The notes under the pieces: model-generated
Databases searched by the model: none
Told to the model about the DNA's origin: nothing
Seen by the model: the letters and a program-made list of their open reading frames with translations, nothing else
Assembly: GCF_040822065.1 (NCBI RefSeq)
Contig: NZ_CP162005.1
Coordinates: 5,828,001 to 5,892,000, forward strand
Reading direction: 5' to 3'
From: Pedobacter sp. WC2423
GTDB lineage: Bacteria; Bacteroidota; Bacteroidia; Sphingobacteriales; Sphingobacteriaceae
Length of the DNA: 64,000 nt
In this document: piece by piece, positions 51,069 through 60,337 of the stretch
Layout: the number at the start of each line of letters is the position of its first letter
Position numbering within the stretch: the first letter of the stretch is position 1
Translations under genes and position numbers: made by a program

Positions 51069-53432
51069 TTACCTGCCTTTTGCGTTTTGCATCGGGTTGC
51101 CACCTGCAGACTGTCCGCGTGTAGCAATGGATTTTTGTTTAAATAACTGGAATTTAGAAGTCTGTGCTTTTCCTCCCCAGCTATTATTGCTTTCATCAAT
51201 GTCAGCTGTTTCACGCATAGGATCTAATTTGATAGCTGTTACTTCTTTATCCTGCACATAGAATTTTGAAGCCTGTAATTCATTATGTCTCCAAATCTGC
51301 GCAGGAATTCTATCTATTTTTTTACTGCCATCAGCATAAGTAAATTCAACGATAACAGGCATGATCAAACCACCCTTATTGCTGAATGATAGTTCGTAAA
51401 AGAATTTACCGGCATATTTCGCCTGATCTTCTGAAGACAAAGCTTCTACGAGTTCAGGGATTTCCTGTCTATGTTCTTTGTCATCATATTTCTCCATTCC
51501 ACGGTCATATCTCCAGTAGAAATCCTGTGTTGATTTGTCCTGATCAGTATAAAACCTGATATTCTTATCTTCCCTGTTTCTCACTTTAGAAATATCATCA
51601 AAAGCATTGACCATTGGGCGATCCAGTTTAACCATCGCTACTCTTGAAACCGGAACTTTAGAAGTTACATCTGCTTTGGCAAATTTCACTGCATCCAGAG
51701 CAATGTCGCAAGGATCTGTCGTATAAAACCATCCTCTCCAGAACCAGTCCAGATCTTCACCACTTGCATCTTCCATCGTTCTGAATAAGTCTGCTGGTGT
51801 AGGATGTTTAAAAGCCCATCGTCTGGCATATTCTTTAAAAGCATAATCAAATAATTCTCTGCCCATAATGGTTTCTCTCAGGATATTTAAAGCCGTCGCA
51901 GGTTTAGAATAAGCATTAGGGCCAAAACGTTCAATGTTTTCAGAATTGGTCATAATCGGTTCCAGCTGATCTTTCGGTAATTTCATGTAATCAACTATCG
52001 TATAAGCCGGGCCTTTTTTTACCGGGAATTTATTGTCCCAAAGCTCTTCGGTCAGGTATTCCAGGAATGAATTCAATCCTTCATCCATCCATGTCCATTG
52101 CCGTTCATCACTATTCACAATCATCGGGAAAAAATTATGTCCCACTTCATGAATAATTACACCGATCATTCCATTTTTAGAACCCTCACTATAAGTACCA
52201 TCTTTTTCAGTCCGTCCGAAATTGAAACAGATCATTGGATATTCCATTCCATTGGCGGCTTCTACGCTTTGTGCAACAGGATAAGGATAGGGGATGGTAA
52301 AGTGCGAATAGGTTTTAACCGTGTGGGCAATCGCTTTGGTCGAATAAGGTCTGTATAAATTATAGGCCTCTTTACCATAAAAGCTCATACACATCACTGA
52401 CTTATCCTCAACTTTTTCTGCCATGGCATCCCAGATAAATTTCCTGGAAGAGGTCCAGGCGAAGTCGCGGACATTGTTTGCCTGGAAAACCCATGTTTTT
52501 GTTGCATTACTTTTGGTAACCTCTGCTTTTTTAGCTTCATCCAGCGTAACAATTTCTACAGGTTCAGCAGCTGTTTTCGCTTTGTTATACCTGGCCAGTT
52601 CTGCCGGAGAAAGTACAGCGCTATAATTGATACATTCTCCTGTACCGCCAATCACATGATCAGCAGGGACAGTCATTTGTACTTTGAAATTTCCGAACGT
52701 TAAAGCAAATTCTCCTCTGCCGGTAAACTGGTGGTTCTGCCAGCCCTGAAAATCACTGTATACACATAATCTTGGATACCATTGTGCCATGGTGAACAGG
52801 TAATTGCCATCTTCAGGGAAGAATTCATAACCACCACGGCCACCAACAGCAATCCTGTCAGTAATTTTATATTTCCAGGTCACGTTAAAGATAAACTGCT
52901 GGCCTGATTTTAAAGGGGCAGGTATTTCTACACGCATCATGGTTTTGTTGATCGTATATTTTAATTCTTTTCCTGCAGCATCAGTGATTTTCTGAATAGT
53001 AACCCCATTTCCATTGTCGGGCAAATCTAATGCAGCTTTATCTATTTCGTTGGTTGTTGCAGTAGCGGGAATCTTTGTACTGGTCTGATAACCTGCATTT
53101 CTGATGTTACTGTGCTCATTCTCATCCAGCTGTAGCCAGATATAAGTCAGTACATCTGGTGAGTTGTTGAAATAAGTTACTTTTTCTGCACCTGTAAGTT
53201 CGAGTTTCTTTTCATCCAGCGTACACCTGATGTCGTAATCTGCCCGCTGCTGCCAGTATTTTACACCGGGCGCACCACTTGCAGTCCGCTGTTCATTTGG
53301 CGTAGAAAGAATAGTACCGAGTTGTTCAAATTTATTTCCATGATTACTCCCCGGATTATATTGAATATTCTGGGCATAAGAAATTTGCAGGCCGGAGCAC
53401 AGCAGCAGGGTGGCAGTTAATAATTTAGTCAT
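51069..53432 (-). CDS. M1-family zinc aminopeptidase, exported
   Basis: 787 residues with a signal peptide (1-20). Zinc ligands are H428 and H432 in HEVGH and E451, giving the canonical HExxH-(18)-E spacing; E429 is the catalytic base. NGMEYP near 395-400 replaces GAMEN, the N-terminal amine-binding motif. It removes N-terminal residues from peptides in the periplasm or at the surface. Its proximity to the SusCD metallohydrolase operon may be functional, but it is convergent with it, not cotranscribed. Confidence 0.93.
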   Translation of the reverse strand: MTKLLTATLLLCSGLQISYAQNIQYNPGSNHGNKFEQLGTILSTPNEQRTASGAPGVKYWQQRADYDIRCTLDEKKLELTGAEKVTYFNNSPDVLTYIWLQLDENEHSNIRNAGYQTSTKIPATATTNEIDKAALDLPDNGNGVTIQKITDAAGKELKYTINKTMMRVEIPAPLKSGQQFIFNVTWKYKITDRIAVGGRGGYEFFPEDGNYLFTMAQWYPRLCVYSDFQGWQNHQFTGRGEFALTFGNFKVQMTVPADHVIGGTGECINYSAVLSPAELARYNKAKTAAEPVEIVTLDEAKKAEVTKSNATKTWVFQANNVRDFAWTSSRKFIWDAMAEKVEDKSVMCMSFYGKEAYNLYRPYSTKAIAHTVKTYSHFTIPYPYPVAQSVEAANGMEYPMICFNFGRTEKDGTYSEGSKNGMIGVIIHEVGHNFFPMIVNSDERQWTWMDEGLNSFLEYLTEELWDNKFPVKKGPAYTIVDYMKLPKDQLEPIMTNSENIERFGPNAYSKPATALNILRETIMGRELFDYAFKEYARRWAFKHPTPADLFRTMEDASGEDLDWFWRGWFYTTDPCDIALDAVKFAKADVTSKVPVSRVAMVKLDRPMVNAFDDISKVRNREDKNIRFYTDQDKSTQDFYWRYDRGMEKYDDKEHRQEIPELVEALSSEDQAKYAGKFFYELSFSNKGGLIMPVIVEFTYADGSKKIDRIPAQIWRHNELQASKFYVQDKEVTAIKLDPMRETADIDESNNSWGGKAQTSKFQLFKQKSIATRGQSAGGNPMQNAKGR

Positions 53433-53500
53433 TTGGTGTTTAGTAGTAGGAAGTCTAAATTTAAACCGTTTTTTTGTAAAGCAAAAATTATATTAGCCTC

Positions 53501-54037
53501 ATGTTATCTTTCCTTCACCATTCTCTATTAATTTGTTACGTAATTACTACCGGTATGTTTAAACCACTGGCAACTGCCAATGCCGGGAATAGTCTTAAAC
53601 ATCCTTTACACCTGAGCTCTACAGAATTAAATTATAACCTGAAAGAGAGTACGATGGAAGTGAGCTGCCGGATATTTACGGATGATTTTGAAGATATCCT
53701 CAGCAAAAAATATAAAGTTAAAGCAGATCTGTCTCTGGAGGCGAAGCATAAAGAAATGGATCAGCTGGTGAGTAAATACATCACAGCTCATTTACAATTG
53801 GCAGCGAATGGAAAAGTATTGCCCCTGAATTATATTGGTTTTGAGAAAGACAATGAAGCCATTGTGGTTTATCTGGAATCGGCAAAAGTTAAGAATATAG
53901 TTAAGCTGGAAACCACCAGTACCGTGTTATATGATCTTTTTGATGATCAGACGAATATCTTTCATTTAACCTTTAAAGGCAACAGGCACAGTTTTAAACT
54001 GACTTTTCCGGATAAAAAGGTTGCCTCTTTGTTATAA
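53501..54037 (+). CDS. DUF6702-family protein
   Basis: 178 residues with an N-terminal signal-like segment (1-25). The mature part starts HPLHLSSTELNYNLKESTME and contains SCRIFTDDFEDILSKKYK, which I recognise as the DUF6702 pattern common in Bacteroidota next to peptidase genes. Function unknown. It is divergent from the M1 peptidase gene across 68 bp and may share its promoter region. Confidence 0.8.
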   Translation: MLSFLHHSLLICYVITTGMFKPLATANAGNSLKHPLHLSSTELNYNLKESTMEVSCRIFTDDFEDILSKKYKVKADLSLEAKHKEMDQLVSKYITAHLQLAANGKVLPLNYIGFEKDNEAIVVYLESAKVKNIVKLETTSTVLYDLFDDQTNIFHLTFKGNRHSFKLTFPDKKVASLL

Positions 54038-54277
54038 CATCTTCATACTATCAATGTGCTTTACCGGTGCGGTTTCAAAAGTTGAAATTGCTAATTACGC
54101 AGTATCCGCGGTGAATGAACTGAACCTGGTAAGCTTCAGCCTGTGTTATTGATGTGGTAAGTTTTAATATAATTCTGATTGTGTATCCCTGGAAATATTT
54201 TACTATTTATTTGGCTGAATTACTTAACATTTTTTTTAATTGATAATCATTTGCGTCGGCTTCCCTTACTGCTCAGC

Positions 54278-54562
54278 CTATATTAAATACTGCACCAGAG
54301 TCATCCTTCGATTTGTTTCATCGTAATGAAAATTATTTAAGGTAAAGCCTTTCCGTTTTCGAGATACAGTGCTTGCTGCTTTAACGAAACCTCTCTGATG
54401 TCTTTCGGTTTCCATTGTTTGTTCCCTTTTGCCCGGTACAGAACTTTTGAAACAACCTGTACGCCAAACTGCTGCTTTAAAAATGAAATCGTCCTGGACT
54501 CCCTTTGAAAATTTACCCGTTAAACTTCCCATAATAAATATCTTTTCACCAATGTAAGCCAT
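54278..54562 (-). pseudogene. Possible small basic ORF or gene remnant
   Basis: A 94-codon frame with an internal ATG at 54532 that gives 84 residues (MGSLTGKFSKGVQDDF...). It is rich in Arg/Lys and has a Gly-rich N-terminus loosely like DUF6266-type proteins, but I cannot confirm that. The TGTCCG array lies 33 bases upstream of its start. It could be a real small gene, a fragment, or chance. Confidence 0.25.
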
Positions 54563-54594
54563 TAGCGTTAAAGATTATCCTGATACGTAAAAAA

Positions 54595-54639
54595 TGTCCG
54601 TAATTGTCCGCAGCTGTCTGCAATTGTCCGCTTTGTCCG
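54595..54639. repeat. Five-unit ~10-bp TGTCCG array
   Basis: TGTCCG or TGTCTG begins at 54595, 54605, 54615, 54625 and 54634; unit spacing is 10,10,10,9 bases, about one helical turn, so all units face one side of the DNA. This is typical of a cooperative protein-binding array. Confidence 0.75.
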
Positions 54640-54745
54640 TGGGTTAGTCAAAGGGAAAATTATAATTTCATTAATCTTCATCCGGTTATGATTGAGTTGT
54701 GCCTGAGTGGTGGTCGGGGTGACACCAGGTTGTAAACGGGCTGTA

Positions 54746-54801
54746 AGCATGCCAGGTCTAAGTCATTTCAACTAGTTGTTTTGACTTAGAGTTGCCATGC
54801 T
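54746..54801. repeat. 56-bp imperfect palindrome
   Basis: Two 28-base arms (54746-54773 and 54774-54801) match at 22 positions with no spacer. The centre is CAACTAGTTG, and a 9-bp perfect block TCTAAGTCA lies in each arm. The outer ends AGCATG/CATGCT are also conserved. No T-tract follows. Confidence 0.8.
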
Positions 54802-54835
54802 CTCGCGTTACTTTAGCACTGCTCTTACCCTAACG

Positions 54836-54868
54836 AGTACTCAGGCAGTACTCAGGCAGTACCCGGCT
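54836..54868. repeat. 11-bp tandem repeat, three copies
   Basis: AGTACTCAGGC occurs twice in tandem (54836-54857), then a third diverged copy AGTACCCGGCT. The 11-bp period again is about one helical turn. Confidence 0.75.
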
Positions 54869-55136
54869 GATATAGCTTTATGATTTAGCTATTTTGAATT
54901 ATTTACGAACAGCCCGGCCTTGTTTCCCCCTGAGTCATTCCCAGGCAAATTGAAAGCTTTCAGCGCGCGATACCCGTATCAAACTGCAAGAGAACACAAG
55001 CAGTATAGTTCGTGAAATATGTCACAATACTTACTCAAACATCAGTTGTCATTATTTTAAATCCTTGTTTAATGGCCAATTACTCGCCTTTTCAGAGTTG
55101 TGACAATATTCTGATATAGATTTTTAAAACTAGTTA

Positions 55137-55144
55137 TACATTTG
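55137..55144 (+). promoter_or_regulatory. -7 element of the tetR gene
   Basis: TACATTTG matches TAnnTTTG exactly. Transcription should begin near 55148, inside the first operator copy (55146-55163). Confidence 0.65.
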
Positions 55145-55145
55145 T

Positions 55146-55163
55146 TTAACACTGTTAGATTAT
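55146..55163 (+). promoter_or_regulatory. Operator copy 1 for the TetR regulator
   Basis: The first copy of TTAACACTGTTARRTTAT, whose core TTAACACTGTTAR is nearly palindromic. It starts one base after the -7 element of tetR, the right place for autorepression. Confidence 0.75.
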
Positions 55164-55184
55164 TTACACAGTAGCAAGATTACC

Positions 55185-55784
55185 ATGGGTAGTAAAGAAA
55201 GAATTCAAAGGGTTAAGGAAGAAACAAGAGCTAATATACTTGATGCTGCCTTAGAAATCGTCAAAGAAGACGGTTGGCAAGCCTTAAGTATGCGCAAAAT
55301 CGCAGATAAAATTGAATACACTGCGCCGATTATTTATGAATATTTTGCCAATAAAGAAGGTATTCTGCTGGAATTAACGAGAAAAGGAAATTTATTTCTG
55401 TTAATTGACCTGAAAAACGCGAAAGCAAAATACGACAATCCGAAAGAACAACTGGCAGCAATGTGGCTGGCTTATTGGGATTTCGCATTTGAGCATACCC
55501 ATTTATATCAGGTTATGTTTGGCGTAGACATGATGTGTTGTGAGCAGCAAAAAGCATTACCAGAGGCAGAAGCTTCCCGTAAACTCATTACAGATACCAT
55601 TGTAGAAATCATGAATGCTGAAACTTTCTGTGAGGATAGGGTTTGCAGAAAGTATTATACTTTCTGGTCTGTTATCCACGGATTGATTTCTATTAACCTG
55701 GTTAGAAGAGGCACTAACGATGAAATGAATCAGCATATTCTAAAAGATGCAATTCACGGAATTATACAAACAATTAACGATTAA
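55185..55784 (+). CDS. TetR/AcrR-family repressor of the RND efflux operon
   Basis: 199 residues. The N-terminal TetR helix-turn-helix is clear (ANILDAALEIVKEDGWQALS, then MRKIADKIEYTAPIIYEYF, residues ~16-54), with a ligand-binding C-terminal domain after it. It precedes the membrane-fusion protein gene by 213 bp. Three copies of one 18-bp palindromic element lie at its own promoter and between it and the pump, so it is the likely repressor of both. The ligand is unknown. Confidence 0.93.
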   Translation: MGSKERIQRVKEETRANILDAALEIVKEDGWQALSMRKIADKIEYTAPIIYEYFANKEGILLELTRKGNLFLLIDLKNAKAKYDNPKEQLAAMWLAYWDFAFEHTHLYQVMFGVDMMCCEQQKALPEAEASRKLITDTIVEIMNAETFCEDRVCRKYYTFWSVIHGLISINLVRRGTNDEMNQHILKDAIHGIIQTIND

Positions 55785-55803
55785 AATTTTTTTTATGGAG
55801 TAC

Positions 55804-55821
55804 TTAACACTGTTAGATTAT
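55804..55821 (+). promoter_or_regulatory. Operator copy 2
   Basis: The second copy of TTAACACTGTTARRTTAT, identical to copy 1 over the whole 18 bases, 20 bases after the tetR stop. Confidence 0.75.
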
Positions 55822-55885
55822 CTATACGTAATTAGCTCACCGCTAAGGAGGAAATCTGTCCGGACTATTTCGTTTTTTTTGCCTC

Positions 55886-55903
55886 ATAACTTAACAGTGT
55901 TAA
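55886..55903 (-). promoter_or_regulatory. Operator copy 3, inverted
   Basis: The third copy, on the minus strand, with a perfect 13-bp palindromic core (TTAACAGTGTTAA). It is 65 bases from copy 2 and 95 bases before the adaptor gene start, in the efflux promoter region. Confidence 0.75.
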
Positions 55904-55997
55904 ATAACCTATTTACGTTAAAAAAGCATTATCCTAATATTAATAAATAATACATTTTACCTCTAACACACAACAAGTTAAACAACAGATTAACGTT

Positions 55998-57131
55998 ATG
56001 AAAATTTCAATTTTACTTCTCGCCGTTTTATTCATTGGCTGTTCCAGCGATAAAGTTCAGGTAGCTGCTCCTGTAATACAATCCCTTCCGGTTATTGCGT
56101 TACACAATAGTTCAGAAACCACTTTTACCGAATATCCAGCTTCCATTCAGGGAGCCGTTGATTTGGAAATACGCCCACAGGTATCGGGTTCATTAGATAA
56201 GATCTATGTGAACGAAGGCGCTCTTGTTCAAAAAGGACAACCACTTTTTAAAATTAATGAACTTCCATTCAAAGAAGCAGTAAACAACGCTAAAGCTTTA
56301 TTACATGCAGCGCAGGCAGCAGTAACCAATGCACAGCTTGAAGTAGATAAACTTACCCCTTTGGTCGCAAACAAAGTGGTATCTGATTTCCAGCTTAAAA
56401 GCGCTAAAGCTACCCTTCAATCTGCACAGGCCAGCGTAGAGCAGGCAAGAGCAGGTGTAGCTACAGCAAATATCAACCTGGGTTATACTTTGATTAAAGC
56501 ACCTGTAACAGGTTATGTAGGCCGGTTACCTAGAAAGCAAGGAAGTTTAGTCGGTACTACAGATGCAGTTCCGCTTACTCAGCTTTCAGATGCACACGAA
56601 GTTCATGTTTACTTCTCTTTAGGAGAGGATGACTTTATCAATTTCAATGCAACTTATCCTGGTAAAACAATTGCCGACAGACTTAAAAAACTACCAGGTG
56701 TTGCTTTAGTTTTAGCAGACCGTACAGTTTATGCACAAGAAGGTAAAATAGACATGGTTGATGGCCAGTTTGATAAACAAACAGGTTCCATTGCTTTAAG
56801 AGCTACTTTTCCAAATACACAGGGACTGTTAAGATCTGGTAATACTGGTAAATTAAGACTGAGCATTAATCACCCGGATGCGATTCTTGTTCCACAATCA
56901 TCTACCATAGAAGTTCAGGACAAAATGTTCGTGTATACGGTTGATGCTGGAAATAAAGTGAGCAAAACTCCGATTACAATTCTTGGAACTACAGGGATCA
57001 ATTACCTGGTTAAAGAAGGTGTAAAAGCAGGAGACAAAATTGTTTTTGATGGTATTGATAAATTAAAAGAAGGTGAAGTTATCAAACCTGAAAAACTAAA
57101 AGAAGAACCTATTAAAACTGCATTAAGATAA
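55998..57131 (+). CDS. RND efflux periplasmic adaptor (membrane fusion) lipoprotein
   Basis: 377 residues. The lipobox IGC gives C15. A barrel-sandwich (lipoyl-like) half starts LEIRPQVSGSLDKIYVNEGA and returns with TLIKAPVTGYVGRL, enclosing an alpha-hairpin (~90-150) that contacts the outer-membrane channel. A beta-barrel domain follows. It bridges the permease and outer-membrane channel encoded downstream. Confidence 0.94.
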   Translation: MKISILLLAVLFIGCSSDKVQVAAPVIQSLPVIALHNSSETTFTEYPASIQGAVDLEIRPQVSGSLDKIYVNEGALVQKGQPLFKINELPFKEAVNNAKALLHAAQAAVTNAQLEVDKLTPLVANKVVSDFQLKSAKATLQSAQASVEQARAGVATANINLGYTLIKAPVTGYVGRLPRKQGSLVGTTDAVPLTQLSDAHEVHVYFSLGEDDFINFNATYPGKTIADRLKKLPGVALVLADRTVYAQEGKIDMVDGQFDKQTGSIALRATFPNTQGLLRSGNTGKLRLSINHPDAILVPQSSTIEVQDKMFVYTVDAGNKVSKTPITILGTTGINYLVKEGVKAGDKIVFDGIDKLKEGEVIKPEKLKEEPIKTALR

Positions 57132-57142
57132 TTTAACATATC

Positions 57143-60100
57143 ATGTTTAAGAAATTCATAGACAGACCTGTCTTAGCCACTGTTATTTCCATATTATTGG
57201 TGATTCTGGGGGTATTGGGACTCACTAAATTGCCTTTACAGCAATTTCCGGATATTGCACCTCCTGCCGTACAGGTAACTGCACTTTATCCAGGAGCAAA
57301 TGCCGAAACTGTATTACGTTCTGTAGCGCCTTCTCTGGAAGAATCAATCAATGGGGTTGAAAACATGAGCTACATGAGCTCAACAGCGAGTAATGATGGT
57401 TCACTGGTCATCTCAGTTTACTTTAAACTGGGTACTGATCCGGATCAGGCAGCGGTAAACGTACAAAATCGTGTAGCACAAGCTACGAGTCAGCTGCCAG
57501 CTGAGGTTGTACAGGCAGGGGTAACCACTGCAAAACAACAAAACAGCTTAATCATGGTGGTAGATTTACACACCGATAATGAGAAAAGCTATGATCAGAC
57601 GTTTTTAGCCAACTATGCGCAGATCAACTTAATTCCTGAGTTAAAAAGGATTCAGGGGGTAGGTCAGGCAAATATATTTGGCGGAAGCAGGGATTATTCG
57701 ATGCGTGTATGGTTAAATCCTGCACAAATGGCAACTTATAATCTAACGCCAAATGAAGTGATGGCGGTTATTAAAGATAAAAATTTAGAAGCTGCTCCGG
57801 GTAAATTCGGGGAGAGCAGTAAGAATGCTTTTGAATATGTACTGAAATATAAAGGTAAATTAACCAAACCAGAAGAGTATCAGAACATGATTATCCGTTC
57901 TAATGCTGATGGTTCATTTTTACGTCTTAAAGATGTAGCAAGAGTAGAGTTAGGCTCTTATACCTATTCGAATTTAACCCGTGTAAATGGTAAAGCAGGT
58001 CTGAATATTGCAGTTCAGCAGTTGAGTGGATCAAATGCAAATGAGATTCAGATAGCGATCACAAAATTCATGAAAAAAGCTGAAAAGGAATTTCCTAAAG
58101 GCGTTTCTTATGATGTGGTTTACAGTACTAAAACTTCTCTGGATCAATCTATTGACCAGGTAATCCATACTTTGATTGAAGCATTTATCCTTGTATTTAT
58201 TGTTGTATTTATCTTCTTACAGGATTTCCGTTCTACCTTAATTCCAGCGATTGCTGTTCCGGTAGCGATTTTAGGTACTTTCTTTTTCATGAAGCTTTTT
58301 GGTTTCTCGATTAATTTGTTAACCTTATTTGCACTGGTACTGGCCATTGGTATTGTGGTCGATGATGCGATTGTGGTGGTCGAGGCTGTCCATGCGAAAA
58401 TGGAGCATAAAAAAATGGGTCCAAAACCGGCAACAGCAGCTGCAATGCATGAGATTACAGGAGCAATTATTTCAATTACTCTTGTCATGAGTGCGGTGTT
58501 CTTACCAGTTGGTTTTATGGAAGGCTCTACCGGAGTGTTCTACAGGCAGTTTGCTTTTACACTGGCCATTGCGATTGTAATTTCGGCTGTGAACGCATTA
58601 ACATTGAGTCCTGCATTATGTGCTTTGTTCTTAAAAGAAACACATACAGCGGATCATGGTGCTGCTGCTGCTCCAACTAGTTTTAAACAACGTTTCTTTA
58701 AAGGTTTCAATACTAGTTTTGAATCTTTAACTAACAGATATGTAGGTAGCCTGAAATTCCTGATCCGTACTAAATGGGTAGGTTTAGCTGGTTTATTAAT
58801 CGTTATCCTTGCGACCGTATGGATGGTGAAAAGAACACCAACAGGATTTATTCCTTCGGAAGATCAGGGCTTCATCGCGGTTTCGATGTCATTGCCAGCT
58901 GGTGCCTCACTGGAAAGAAGTACACAGGTATTGAAAGAAACAGAGGTCTTATTAAGACCATTGGCTTTCACCAAACTGTTTAACGTGCTGGGTGGTTTTA
59001 ACTTGCTTACGCAGTCAAACAGTCCATCTGCTGGTGCAATGTTCGTGTTATTGAAACCGACAGCAGAACGTGGAGAGGTCAAAGATATCAATGCGATTAT
59101 GAACATCATCAGAGGTAAACTTGCAGGTGTTAAAGGTGCAAATTTCTTCGTGTTTACTTTCCCTACAGTTCCTGGTTTCAGTAACGTTGACGGTTTGGAT
59201 ATGGTTTTACAAGATAAAACAGGAGGTAACATTGGTAAATTCAGTGGTGTAGCCTACAACTTTATCGGTGAACTGATGAAACGCCCTGAGATTGCAGTAG
59301 CTTTTACTAGTTTCAGAGCGGATTATCCGCAGTTAGAACTTCAACTGGACGAAGCTAAAGCTGAACAGTTAGGCGTTTCTGTGAGAGATGTTTTAACGAC
59401 AATGCAGGCCTATTTTGGTAGTGCGCAGGCTTCAGATTTTAACAGGTTTGGAAAGTACTACAGGGTAATGGTTCAGGCAGATGTTGCTGACCGTGCAGAT
59501 CCTTCTTCGATGGATAATGTATTTGTGAAAAACAAGGCTGGTGAAAATGTGCCGATCAATACTTTGGTGAAATTGCAAAGAGTTTATGGCCCGGAAACAG
59601 TGTCCCGTTACAACTTGTTTAACTCTATTGGTGTGAATGCAATGGCTAAACCAGGTTATAGTTCTGGTGATGCGATCAGGGCGGTAGAAGAAGTGGCTGC
59701 AAAGCAGTTACCTTCGGGATTCTCTTATGAGTTTACTGGTTTAACTAAGGAAGAGATTACTTCTGGCGGGCAGTCTGTAATCATCTTTGGATTGTGTTTA
59801 GTGTTTGTGTATTTCCTTTTATCTGCGCAATATGAAAGTTACATCCTGCCATTAGCTGTTATTTTATCTATTCCTACTGGTATATTCGGCGTGTTTGTTG
59901 CCATCGGTTTAACCGGAATTGAAAATAACATCTATGTGCAGGTGGCACTGGTCATGCTGATTGGATTGCTTGCGAAGAATGCGATTCTGATTGTGGAGTT
60001 TGCAGTTCAGCGAAGAAGAGCGGGTAACACTTTAGTTTCTTCAGCTTTAGAAGCTGCTAAGTTAAGGCTTCGTCCGATTATCATGACTTCACTTGCTTTT

Positions 60101-60337
60101 GTGGTTGGATTGATCCCGATGATGCGTGCAAGTGGTCCTTCTGCTTTAGGTAACCACTCGATTAGTATTGGTGCTGCTGGCGGGATGATCACAGGGGTTA
60201 TCCTTGGATTGTTCATCATTCCTGTCCTGTTCGTGATCTTCCAGTTTTTACAGGAAAAAGTTACCGGTAAACCTCAGGATACTGCTGTAGTAGAACATGA
60301 AGAACCTATTAATATTAATGAATATGAAATCGTATAA
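57143..60337 (+). CDS. RND multidrug efflux permease (HAE1/AcrB type)
   Basis: 1064 residues with 12 membrane segments and two large periplasmic loops. The start MFKKFIDRPVLATVISILLV is family-typical; the proton-relay Asp pair lies in GIVVDDAIVVVE (~405-416). It pumps drugs or other amphiphiles with proton antiport. It starts 11 bp after the adaptor gene and overlaps the outer-membrane channel gene by 14 bp. Confidence 0.95.
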   Translation: MFKKFIDRPVLATVISILLVILGVLGLTKLPLQQFPDIAPPAVQVTALYPGANAETVLRSVAPSLEESINGVENMSYMSSTASNDGSLVISVYFKLGTDPDQAAVNVQNRVAQATSQLPAEVVQAGVTTAKQQNSLIMVVDLHTDNEKSYDQTFLANYAQINLIPELKRIQGVGQANIFGGSRDYSMRVWLNPAQMATYNLTPNEVMAVIKDKNLEAAPGKFGESSKNAFEYVLKYKGKLTKPEEYQNMIIRSNADGSFLRLKDVARVELGSYTYSNLTRVNGKAGLNIAVQQLSGSNANEIQIAITKFMKKAEKEFPKGVSYDVVYSTKTSLDQSIDQVIHTLIEAFILVFIVVFIFLQDFRSTLIPAIAVPVAILGTFFFMKLFGFSINLLTLFALVLAIGIVVDDAIVVVEAVHAKMEHKKMGPKPATAAAMHEITGAIISITLVMSAVFLPVGFMEGSTGVFYRQFAFTLAIAIVISAVNALTLSPALCALFLKETHTADHGAAAAPTSFKQRFFKGFNTSFESLTNRYVGSLKFLIRTKWVGLAGLLIVILATVWMVKRTPTGFIPSEDQGFIAVSMSLPAGASLERSTQVLKETEVLLRPLAFTKLFNVLGGFNLLTQSNSPSAGAMFVLLKPTAERGEVKDINAIMNIIRGKLAGVKGANFFVFTFPTVPGFSNVDGLDMVLQDKTGGNIGKFSGVAYNFIGELMKRPEIAVAFTSFRADYPQLELQLDEAKAEQLGVSVRDVLTTMQAYFGSAQASDFNRFGKYYRVMVQADVADRADPSSMDNVFVKNKAGENVPINTLVKLQRVYGPETVSRYNLFNSIGVNAMAKPGYSSGDAIRAVEEVAAKQLPSGFSYEFTGLTKEEITSGGQSVIIFGLCLVFVYFLLSAQYESYILPLAVILSIPTGIFGVFVAIGLTGIENNIYVQVALVMLIGLLAKNAILIVEFAVQRRRAGNTLVSSALEAAKLRLRPIIMTSLAFVVGLIPMMRASGPSALGNHSISIGAAGGMITGVILGLFIIPVLFVIFQFLQEKVTGKPQDTAVVEHEEPININEYEIV

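Larger units (their letters stand above)
54038..55184. other. 1.15-kb region without a convincing gene, containing three repeat structures
   Basis: Only short open frames occur, the best being a basic 94-codon frame on the minus strand. The interval holds a 10-bp-phased TGTCCG array, a 56-bp imperfect palindrome and an 11-bp tandem repeat, each listed separately. It also contains segments more GC-rich than the surroundings. The last ~170 bases form the tetR promoter and operator. The region resembles a decayed or insertion-prone site, but no transposase or integrase remnant is recognisable. Confidence 0.7.

Noticed and set aside
54568..54750. 60-codon minus-strand frame covering the TGTCCG array
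   Set aside because: It is short, has no recognisable family and lies over a repeat array; its apparent motifs come from the repeat.
54038..55184. Insertion sequence or integrated element
   Set aside because: No transposase, integrase, target duplication or tRNA attachment site was found; only repeats are visible.
55795..55950. 51-codon frame between tetR and the adaptor gene
   Set aside because: It runs through two operator copies and has no family resemblance; the region is better explained as regulatory.
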